Assembly: GCF_017876405.1 (NCBI RefSeq)
Contig: NZ_JAGINW010000001.1
Span: 5,779,203 to 5,843,202, forward strand
DNA from: Kibdelosporangium banguiense
GTDB lineage: Bacteria > Actinomycetota > Actinomycetes > Mycobacteriales > Pseudonocardiaceae
Direction of reading: 5' to 3'
DNA length: 64,000 nucleotides
The stretch's first letter is position 1, and each line of letters starts with the position of its first letter. Below are positions 57,403-64,000 of this stretch, piece after piece. Under the pieces are notes generated by a model. It searched no databases. It was not told where the DNA came from and was given only the letters and a program-made list of their open reading frames with translations. Both the position numbers and the translations under genes were made by a program.

Positions 57403-60111
57403 ATGGATCTGCCGCTCGTCGGACGCACGCGTGAGCTCGCCCAGTTGCGCGGCGCGCTGGTGTCCGCGTCCGCCGGATCAGGCAGGTTGTTGCTGGTCAG
57501 CGGGGATGCGGGGATAGGCAAAACGCGTCTGGCGATGGCCGTTGCGGACATGGCCAACGACTACGACGTACCGGTCGCCCGTGGGTACGCAGTGGACGAC
57601 CCGGGCATGCCGCCGCTGTGGCCGTGGCGCCGTCTGGCTCGTGACATCCCTCAATTGAGTGACGCACTCTCTGTGAAGACAGGTGACTCCGCGTCAGCGC
57701 GGTTCGCGATGTTCGCCGACGCGACGGACGCGCTGACGGAGGCCGCCGCCGAGCGTGGCCTGTTGATCATCCTGGAGGACCTGCACTGGGCGGACCGGTC
57801 GTCGCTCAAACTGCTGAGCCATCTGGCCGGGGATCTGGCGCGAACCCGGGCGCTCATTCTCGGCACGTTCCGGGCGGCTGACGGCTCGCCGCTGGCCGAC
57901 CGGCTCCCGGATCTGTTGCGGTCCAGCGAAATGCGCTCGATCCGGCTGACCGGCCTGGACACGCCGGACATCGCGCACTGGCTGCGGATCAAAGCACCCG
58001 CGGCTGAGCAGATGGCCGCCGAGGTGGCGGCGAAGACCAACGGCAACCCCTTGTTCGTGCGGATGCTGATCGACCACGATCTCGACGGCCATCCCGAGCT
58101 ACGGCACCTGGTGCTGGCCCAGGTCCCGGACAACGCCCGGGATCTGCTCGGTGCCGCGAGTGTCCTCGGTGAACGTATCGACCCGTCGCTGTTGACCGAG
58201 GTCAGCGGCTTGGACGAGGCGACGGTCGCGGACCTGCTCGACCAGTCGGTCCGGGCAGGTGTGCTCAGGTCGGCCCCGGCGATCTCGTTCACCCACGCTC
58301 TGGTCCGTGACGCGGTGTACGAGGAACTGGCGCCGTCCCAGCGAATGGCGCTGCACCAGCGAGCCGCGCAAGCGCTGGAACGGTCCGACACCAGTGCCGC
58401 GGGCCGGATCGCCAACCACTGGCGACTGTCCGGGAGTACGGATTGGACAGTCCACTGTGTTCACTGGGCCAGGCTCGCCGCGGCCGCCGCGATCAAGGAT
58501 CTTGCCTATGACGAGGCCGTGGAGTTCGCTGAGCTCGCCCTGCGGGCCCCGGACGCCGAGCTGACGCTGGAGCTTGCCAGGGCCGAGTTCCTCGCCGGCC
58601 GGGCGACGGAGAGCGTGCGGCACTGTGTGCAGGCCGCCCGGCTGGCGGACGCCGAGAACCGTCCTGACCTGCGGGCCGCGGCCGCACTCGTGATCACCGG
58701 GATGGGTGACCCGAAGACGATCACCGCAGTGGATCGGCTGTGTGCCGAGGCGCTGGCCACCACCCAGCCCGATCCGATCCGCGCGCGGCTGCTTGCCAAA
58801 CGTGCGATGGCGGCGGCCGAAACCGGGTCTGTCACGGCAAGGGATCTCTCGGCGCAGGCGTTGAAACTCGCGGAGGACTGTGGCGACCCCGACGCACTGC
58901 TGGACAGCGTCCACGCCAGGCATTTCACGCTGTGCGCGCCGCAGTACTGGGCGGAACGAGTCGAACTCGGCCGCCGGGCCTGTGAGCTGGCCGAGACGGC
59001 CGAACAACCGCTTGCTGCGCTCTGGGGGCACCTCTGGCTGCTCGACGCGTGGTTCCAGTGCGGTGATCTGGCAGCTGTGGACTACGAGCTCAACCAGATC
59101 GAACGGTTCGCCACAACACACCGGCACGCGTTGGCGTGGTGGCATCTCAACCGGATGCGGGCCACCAGAGCGGCCTTGGTCGGCGAGTTCGACCGCGCGA
59201 TGGCGTTCAACGAGGCCGCGCGTGAGATCGCGCAACGGCTCGACACCGTAGCCACAACGGGGATGTACTTCGCCTTCCTGCACCAGATCTGCATGCTGCG
59301 CGGCACCATGGAGCCTGACGACGGCCGGACCGCGATCGAGGTGCTCGGCAGCGTGCCGGAGATCGCGCTGGCCCAGATCTTCGTGCCGGTGACACACGTG
59401 CTGATGGGTGACCTCGCGTCGGCGCGGGCGACATTCGAGGTGTTCCGGCGGATGCCCGAGCATCTCGCGGTCGGGCCTCGCTGGGCGCCACTGGTGTTCC
59501 ACATCGGCGTTGTCGCGGTCATGCTGGACGATGTGGAGACAGCGGACCTGGTCTACCGCTGCTTCGTCGACCTCGAACCCGATTACCTGACCGACGGTTC
59601 GGGCGCGGTGTTCTGCGCGGGCGCGTCACCCCGGATGCTCGGCGAACTCGCGCTGACCACTGGCCGTGTGCCCGAAGCCGTCGAGCACTTCCGGCTGGCG
59701 ATCGAGATGAACGCACGAATCGGCGCGTTGCCGTTCCTCGCTCTGAGCCGCCTAGGCCTTGCCAAAGCTCTTGTCAAACAAGGAAAACACGCCGATCTAC
59801 CGGAAGCCCGCAAGCTGGCGGCCGAAGCCGCGGCGGAATTCCGGCGGCTCGATCTGCCCGGTCCGCTATCCACAACGGACGAACTGATGGGCCGGATCAG
59901 GGCCGCGTCTCGTTCGGCGAACCCGTTGTCGCCCAGGGAGTCCGAAGTTGCGATGATGATCGGCGACGCGATGTCCAACCGGCAGATCGCCGAACGCCTG
60001 GTGCTGTCGGAACGCACGGTGGAATCGCACGTGCGCAGTATCCTGGCCAAACTCGGCTACACCACCCGGACCGAGATCGCCACCTGGAGTGTGCGGGAAA
60101 CCGGTGGCTAG
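57403..60111 (+). CDS. LuxR-family regulator with N-terminal AAA ATPase (LAL type)
   Basis: A 902-residue LAL regulator. Walker A SGDAGIGKTR (33-42), Walker B LLIILEDLHWAD (about 120-131), a long helical repeat middle, and a C-terminal LuxR helix-turn-helix (LSPRESEVAMMIGDAMSNRQ, then VLSERTVESHVRSILAKLGY). It is divergent from the YceI operon with a palindrome between. It is a different subfamily from the LAL protein at 1108. Ligand unknown. Confidence 0.93.
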   Translation: MDLPLVGRTRELAQLRGALVSASAGSGRLLLVSGDAGIGKTRLAMAVADMANDYDVPVARGYAVDDPGMPPLWPWRRLARDIPQLSDALSVKTGDSASARFAMFADATDALTEAAAERGLLIILEDLHWADRSSLKLLSHLAGDLARTRALILGTFRAADGSPLADRLPDLLRSSEMRSIRLTGLDTPDIAHWLRIKAPAAEQMAAEVAAKTNGNPLFVRMLIDHDLDGHPELRHLVLAQVPDNARDLLGAASVLGERIDPSLLTEVSGLDEATVADLLDQSVRAGVLRSAPAISFTHALVRDAVYEELAPSQRMALHQRAAQALERSDTSAAGRIANHWRLSGSTDWTVHCVHWARLAAAAAIKDLAYDEAVEFAELALRAPDAELTLELARAEFLAGRATESVRHCVQAARLADAENRPDLRAAAALVITGMGDPKTITAVDRLCAEALATTQPDPIRARLLAKRAMAAAETGSVTARDLSAQALKLAEDCGDPDALLDSVHARHFTLCAPQYWAERVELGRRACELAETAEQPLAALWGHLWLLDAWFQCGDLAAVDYELNQIERFATTHRHALAWWHLNRMRATRAALVGEFDRAMAFNEAAREIAQRLDTVATTGMYFAFLHQICMLRGTMEPDDGRTAIEVLGSVPEIALAQIFVPVTHVLMGDLASARATFEVFRRMPEHLAVGPRWAPLVFHIGVVAVMLDDVETADLVYRCFVDLEPDYLTDGSGAVFCAGASPRMLGELALTTGRVPEAVEHFRLAIEMNARIGALPFLALSRLGLAKALVKQGKHADLPEARKLAAEAAAEFRRLDLPGPLSTTDELMGRIRAASRSANPLSPRESEVAMMIGDAMSNRQIAERLVLSERTVESHVRSILAKLGYTTRTEIATWSVRETGG

Positions 60112-60124
60112 ATACCGTGGACCG

Positions 60125-60619
60125 GTGGATCACTGTGAGGAGTGCGGTTTCAGCTACGACCTGAGCACGGCTCGCCAGGCCGGACCGGCGATCCGGGTCG
60201 CGGTCGAGGAGATGGCGGACATCCTGCGGAATGCCAAGGACCTGGCCATCAGGACGCGGCCGGACGTCTGGTCGCCGTTGGAGTACGCCTGCCACGTGCG
60301 GGATGTGCTGCTGGTACAGCGTGAACGTGCATTGTCGGCGCGCCGGATCGAGAATCCGTCCTGCCCGCCAATGGGCCGGGACGAGCGCGTGGACCACGAC
60401 GGTTACGCCGAACAGACGCCGGAGGACGTCGCCCGGCAGGCAACCGACGCGGCGCAGCTGTTCACCAACGTGCTCGATCGGCTGGGAGACAGCGACTGGG
60501 CGCGTAGCCTCGTCTACAACTTCCCGGAACCGACGGAGCGTTCATTGGAATGGCTGGCCGTGCACACACTGCACGAGGTGCGGCATCATCTGCGTGACAT
60601 CCGCGGCCAACTGGCCTGA
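60125..60619 (+). CDS. DinB-like protein with N-terminal Cys pair
   Basis: A 164-residue protein: HCEECGFSYD at the start (CxxC), then a four-helix DinB-like body with SPLEYACHVRDVLLVQRERA and a C-terminal WLAVHTLHEVRHHLRDI. The three His positions of DinB metal sites are present. GTG at 60125 chosen since an earlier GTG overlaps the upstream gene. DinB proteins often act as thiol-dependent transferases or metal enzymes; the exact role is unknown. Confidence 0.83.
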   Translation: MDHCEECGFSYDLSTARQAGPAIRVAVEEMADILRNAKDLAIRTRPDVWSPLEYACHVRDVLLVQRERALSARRIENPSCPPMGRDERVDHDGYAEQTPEDVARQATDAAQLFTNVLDRLGDSDWARSLVYNFPEPTERSLEWLAVHTLHEVRHHLRDIRGQLA

Positions 60620-60777
60620 ACCGTGGCCAGGCTGCGGCGCGCCGCCCGGCGTCCGCACCCCGGCCTGAGACGGTCCGGTATTCCGGCCTCATCGAGTCCG
60701 TTGTCCTGCGAGTGAGATCGCGGAGTTTCCTGCCCGGCTGATCCAGGTGATGGCAGCCGCCTGCGATTCTGTTCGTA

Positions 60778-61098
60778 TCAGACGACGCGCGGAATCGTGG
60801 GGAATTTCTTGGTGGTGTCGACGTAGTACTTGCGGATCAGCGGCCCGAATCCATGTGTCGAGTCGCCGAGGAGCATGGCCTTGAGAATTTTGGTGCTCTG
60901 ATCGGTGCTCTCGAGATCTTTGATCTTGGTGCCTTCCGGGACCAGCTCTTTCCACTCCAGGTAAACGTGCTGTCCACAGCCTCGAAAAATGTCGAAACAC
61001 CATTTTGTCAGGCCTGTGACACACGAGATAATCGACCGGATCGAGTGCCCTGTTACGGCCTGCTTCGATCCGGTGCCGATCCCGTAGCGGTCAATCAT
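60778..61098 (-). CDS. Unknown protein
   Basis: A 106-codon frame with mostly G/C third positions, which supports coding. It includes LTKWCFDIFRGCGQHVYLEW and LLGDSTHGFGPLIRKYYVDT. There is no signal peptide, membrane segment or domain I know. It has a rather low GC content for the window. It could be the end of a larger decayed gene or a short orphan. Confidence 0.45.
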   Translation of the reverse strand: MIDRYGIGTGSKQAVTGHSIRSIISCVTGLTKWCFDIFRGCGQHVYLEWKELVPEGTKIKDLESTDQSTKILKAMLLGDSTHGFGPLIRKYYVDTTKKFPTIPRVV

Positions 61099-61148
61099 TG
61101 TGCAACGACGTTTCCGGTCGGCTATTGCACTGTCCGGATGCCGGGAAA

Positions 61149-61769
61149 CTAGATTTTCATGGTCTGCTTGGCCAGGACGTATGCGGGCAGCATCTGGTCG
61201 TGTTCCTCGTCGTCCAGGCCGCCGAGGTGCAGCAGGGCGGCGCCGTCCGGAGTGGGCACGACCAGGACGCGTTCGCGCTTCTTGACCTCGGCGGTCGGGT
61301 TGTCACGCACGTAGGTGACTTCTGCTGCGGTGGCGCCTGCGACCTTGACCTCGCGGATCTCGGGCACGGTGATGTTGCGGTCGTCCGCCAGGAATCTGTC
61401 GAGTGCCGCTCGGGCCTGGCCGGTGGTCCTGCTTGTCCAGACGCGGAGGAAACCGAGGTTGCCGGCCGGTTTGGCGTCGATCTCGCACACCATGGTGAAC
61501 GTGCCCTGGTTGGTCAGTGAGCCGCCCTCCTCGGCCGACGTGACCTGCTTGGCTTTCCACTTGGCCGCCGTGTCGAACTGCACGGGCAGTTTGCACGCTG
61601 TGTCAGCGCCGCCGACCTTGCCCTCGGCCGCTGCCGGCTTGGTGTCGTCGAGCCATGGCCGCGCGCCCTGCGAACTCGAAGCCGGACTCGGACCCGGCTC
61701 GGACTCGCAGGCGGTCACCGCCATGATCATGACAGCGGCCAGGCGGAAATTCTTGGTCAAAGCCCCCAT
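61149..61769 (-). CDS. Putative lipoprotein, unknown function
   Basis: A 206-residue protein with a short N-terminal hydrophobic stretch ending VTAC (lipobox, Cys21), a Ser/Pro-rich linker (ESEPGPSPASSSQGARPW), and a C-terminal domain with a Cys pair (TACKLPVQ and TMVCEIDA) and FLRVWTSRTTGQARAALDRF. It resembles secreted DUF3558-like lipoproteins of actinomycetes, without certainty. Monocistronic. Confidence 0.85.
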   Translation of the reverse strand: MGALTKNFRLAAVMIMAVTACESEPGPSPASSSQGARPWLDDTKPAAAEGKVGGADTACKLPVQFDTAAKWKAKQVTSAEEGGSLTNQGTFTMVCEIDAKPAGNLGFLRVWTSRTTGQARAALDRFLADDRNITVPEIREVKVAGATAAEVTYVRDNPTAEVKKRERVLVVPTPDGAALLHLGGLDDEEHDQMLPAYVLAKQTMKI

Positions 61770-61950
61770 GCGCGCAGTTTAGCCAGGCCATCGGGGTGGA
61801 CTTGCGGGCATTACGCGGCCTGCCCTCCGACCGGCCCGACACTGGCGGAAAGACCGGACACGGGCGGGCGATTTGTCCGGAACTTCGGGCTCTAGAGTGG
61901 CGTTGCACATGTGTCCGCCCTCCTCACGAAACAAGGAGAAGAAACTCCGC

Positions 61951-62913
61951 ATGGTGTTCAAGAAGATGTTGCAGAAGCTTGGCGTCGGAGGGCCTTCGGT
62001 GGACACCGTGCTCGCCGACCCGCGGTGCATGCCCGGCGATTCACTGTCCGGTGAGGTACGCCTGCTCGGCGGCGACGGCGACGCTGAGATCGAGCACATC
62101 GCATTGTCGCTGGTCACCAGGGTCGAGCGCGGCGACAGCGGCCAGGGCATGGTCGAGTTCCACCGGGTGGTCGTGGCCGGCCCGACCAGGCTGGCGGCCA
62201 AGCAGGAGCGCACGATCCCGTTCACCATCCCGGTGCCCTGGGAGGTCCCGGTGACCGAGGTCGGCGGCCAGCGCCTGCCGCGGATGGAGCTCGGCCTGCG
62301 TACCGAGGTGTCGATCGCCAAGGCGGTGGACAAGGGCGACCTCGACCCGGTCTACGTCGTGCCGCTGGAGTCGCAGGACGCGGTGCTGGAAGGCTTCGGG
62401 CAGCTGGGTTTCCACTTCAAGTCCGCCGACCTGGAGGCCGGCCGGATCTACGGCATCCGCCAGGAGCTGCCGTTCTTCCAGGAGATCGAGTTCTACCCGC
62501 CGTCGCAGTTCGCCGGCCGGATCAACGAGGTCGAGCTGACCATGGTCGCCGCGCCCGGCGGCCTGACGGTCGTGCTGGAGGCCGACAAGCGCAGCGGCAT
62601 GTTCGGTGGCGGTGGCGGTGACTTCATCGGCCGCTTCGAGGCCTCACACCGTGAAGCCGTCGACATGGACTGGGCCCGGATCTTCGGCGAGTGGCTCGAC
62701 AGCGTGGCCAGCCGACGCGGCAACATGATGCAGGGCTACGACGGACACCACGGCCACCACGGAGACGGATACCACGGCCACCACGGAGGCCACCGAGGCG
62801 GAGGCATGGGCGGCATCGTCGCCGGTGCGGCAGCCGGTGTGCTCGGCGGCATGATGATCGGTGAGATGTTCGACGGCGGCGACGACGAGGGCGGCGGCGA
62901 AGAAGAAGGCTGA
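61951..62913 (+). CDS. Spo0M-family (arrestin-like) protein
   Basis: A 320-residue protein. Residues 1 to about 250 match sporulation-control protein Spo0M: an arrestin-like beta sandwich with PGDSLSGEVRLLGGDGDAEI and ELPFFQEIEFYPPSQFAG. The C-terminal tail (about 262-300) is Gly/His-rich with clusters of HH followed by a Gly/Ala-rich hydrophobic stretch and an acidic end. Spo0M affects sporulation and cell physiology in Bacillus; in actinomycetes the role is unclear. The His tail may bind metal. AAGGAG lies 12 bp before the ATG. Confidence 0.9.
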   Translation: MVFKKMLQKLGVGGPSVDTVLADPRCMPGDSLSGEVRLLGGDGDAEIEHIALSLVTRVERGDSGQGMVEFHRVVVAGPTRLAAKQERTIPFTIPVPWEVPVTEVGGQRLPRMELGLRTEVSIAKAVDKGDLDPVYVVPLESQDAVLEGFGQLGFHFKSADLEAGRIYGIRQELPFFQEIEFYPPSQFAGRINEVELTMVAAPGGLTVVLEADKRSGMFGGGGGDFIGRFEASHREAVDMDWARIFGEWLDSVASRRGNMMQGYDGHHGHHGDGYHGHHGGHRGGGMGGIVAGAAAGVLGGMMIGEMFDGGDDEGGGEEEG

Positions 62914-62958
62914 TGTTCTGACAGGGCCGCGGGTCGCCGGTGCGGCCCGCGGACCCGG

Positions 62959-63459
62959 CTATCGGGCTGCGCGAAGCAGACGGAGCTGGCCGAGTTCGGC
63001 CGAGTTCTTCATCAGTTCGGCGTTTACCCAGGCCACCATGTGCGCGACCGTCATCGACGGGTCGTTCTGCCAGGGGAATGGGGCGGGTGCGTCGAGATCC
63101 AGGGTGTCCAGGACGGCGAGCCACTCGGAGCGTAACTCGCGCAACCATTCCACGCCGCCGTCGGCCGGCCAGGTGATCTCCGTGCGGTCACGGGGTGTGC
63201 GGCCCTGCGCGTGATCCAGCGTCACTGACCACCACCAGCCGATATGCCAGGTCATCCATGCGATCGTCGGCACTGGGATCGGTGACAGCTCGGACTCGTC
63301 CCAGTCCGGCAGCCAACGCCCGTCGGCATCCTGACGGACGTTCCAGGACTGTGTAGCGGCCTCCCAGCGGAAGTCGTCCTCTCGCAGTTCCGCGAGATGC
63401 AGTTCCAGCAGCGACCAGGTCAGTTCGAACTGCCAGCGCAGCAGATCCAGGCGGGACAT
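62959..63459 (-). CDS. DinB-family protein
   Basis: A 166-residue DinB-like four-helix protein starting MSRLDLLRWQFELTWSLLEL, with PTIAWMTWHIGWWWSVTLDH (His ligand) and VAHMVAWVNAELMKNSAELG (second His). Start chosen at 63459 by family length; upstream in-frame sequence extends to 63867 without support. It is a second DinB protein in the window, not closely similar to the one at 60125. Confidence 0.87.
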   Translation of the reverse strand: MSRLDLLRWQFELTWSLLELHLAELREDDFRWEAATQSWNVRQDADGRWLPDWDESELSPIPVPTIAWMTWHIGWWWSVTLDHAQGRTPRDRTEITWPADGGVEWLRELRSEWLAVLDTLDLDAPAPFPWQNDPSMTVAHMVAWVNAELMKNSAELGQLRLLRAAR

Positions 63460-63750
63460 CTGTCGATCATGGCACAGGTGTCGAGCGGTTTTCCCCGTGT
63501 CCGGTGTGGACGGATAGTTCATTCTTTCGGTGAATGGACCGGTTTCCGGTCCTGCTGCCACGATCTGGCAGGTGTACTTGTTTCTCGCCGCGACCGGCCC
63601 CCACGGCCGGGACAGCTGTCGGTGACTGAACGATGTCCACTGTCGCATGTTGGGGGTCTTCGTTTGGACAGCGGCCGGTAGGGGAAAATTGGACCTCAGT
63701 GGACAACGACGTCCTGGCCGGCAAGCGGCCATAAGGGGAGAGTGACAGGG

Positions 63751-64000
63751 ATGGTTAGTCACAACGCGGTCATGCCATCGGTCTCGCTGACGCCCGGCCT
63801 GCGGCTGAGGACTGAGGTCGGCGTGGCCCTGCATGAACTGGAGCAGGGCGGCGAGGCTGTTTTGCACGTCGTACGCGACAACTTGCGTGGTGCGCTCGCG
63901 TACACCGCAGCGATCGGTGAGACCAGCATGGTCGCCCGTGGCGCCGAGGCCGTACGGCTGGCGGCCGGGCGGCTGGAGGCGGGCCTGGTGGGCCCGGCCT
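63751..64000 (+). CDS. Unknown protein, N-terminal part (runs off window)
   Basis: An open frame of 83 codons to the window end, starting ATG at 63751 with GGGGAG about 10 bp upstream. It begins MVSHNAVMPSVSLTPGLRLR and is predicted to be helical (VALHELEQGGEAVLHVV, then AEAVRLAAGRLEAGLV). No family recognised from this part. Confidence 0.65.
   Translation, partial: MVSHNAVMPSVSLTPGLRLRTEVGVALHELEQGGEAVLHVVRDNLRGALAYTAAIGETSMVARGAEAVRLAAGRLEAGLVGPA

Noticed and set aside
62736..62810. CAC/CCAC-rich repeats in the Spo0M gene as a DNA repeat element
   Set aside because: The repeats are in frame and encode the Gly/His tail, so they are explained by coding.
1..64000. tRNA, rRNA, CRISPR or prophage elements
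   Set aside because: No cloverleaf, repeat-spacer arrays, integrase or phage structural genes were seen.

Overview
The window comes from the chromosome of a high-GC actinomycete. The dense LuxR/LysR/TetR regulators, GTG and TTG starts with strong Shine-Dalgarno (SD) sites, ATGA/GTGA stop-start overlaps and gene families point to a Pseudonocardiales-like organism (Amycolatopsis, Pseudonocardia or Kibdelosporangium relatives). That placement is inferred from gene content only. I saw no rRNA, tRNA, CRISPR array, phage or intact insertion sequence.

Region 1 (1-11.1 kb) holds assorted genes: the end of an ECF sigma/YCII pair, a DUF1801 protein, a large LuxR-type ATPase regulator, a RhiA-like protein, a secreted S33 peptidase, a DUF6194 protein, a STAS-ANTAR-GAF signalling protein and a secreted GH31 glycosidase.

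Region 2 (11.4-26.3 kb) is a carbon monoxide dehydrogenase (Mo-CODH) locus. One operon (+, 20.1-26.3 kb) encodes a small leader protein, CoxM, CoxS, CoxL with the diagnostic AYRCSFR loop, CoxG, five small single-pass membrane proteins and a possible GIY-YIG-like protein. A second operon (-, 18.9-14.5 kb) encodes a paralogous M-S-L set whose loop reads AYACSFR, plus an XdhC/CoxI maturation factor. A third operon (-, 13.5-11.4 kb) encodes a small protein, the MoxR ATPase CoxD and the VWA protein CoxE. Two paralogous LysR regulators sit beside these operons. A shared dyad, TAAG-N6-CTTA, occurs once in each of the three control regions, which suggests one common regulon. The small membrane proteins behind coxG are the best candidate for an undescribed component.

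Region 3 (26.3-38.7 kb) starts with a Nramp Mn/Fe transporter. It continues as a binuclear-iron monooxygenase cluster of the mim/prm (propane, acetone, phenol) type: a small protein, MimA, MimB, MimC, MimD, amidohydrolase, DUF59 protein, zinc alcohol dehydrogenase and a dedicated GroEL, all on the minus strand. A divergent GAF/Fis regulator (MimR type) lies upstream, and two TGTCTCA-N3-TGAGACA palindromes lie in the control region. CO oxidation and alkane/ketone oxidation genes are therefore neighbours.

Region 4 (38.7-46.9 kb) holds a DUF305 lipoprotein, a decayed hydroxyacid dehydrogenase fragment and a TetR/MFS efflux pair. It then contains a DevR/DosR-like module: a flavin-reductase-fold protein, a short Rv1733c-like membrane protein, a glycosyltransferase-like protein, a DevR-like response regulator, a GAF histidine kinase and a second kinase that lacks its ATPase domain. 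Two sequences resembling DosR boxes lie in the divergent promoter region.

Region 5 (47-64 kb) is mixed: a VanZ-RDD fusion, LuxR regulators, a secreted AMIN-like protein, an acyl-CoA ligase/enoyl-CoA hydratase pair divergent from a TetR regulator with a perfect 18-bp palindrome, a fused SecDF with a small companion, a hotdog thioesterase, a YceI protein, two DinB-like proteins, lipoproteins and a Spo0M protein. The last gene runs off the window end.
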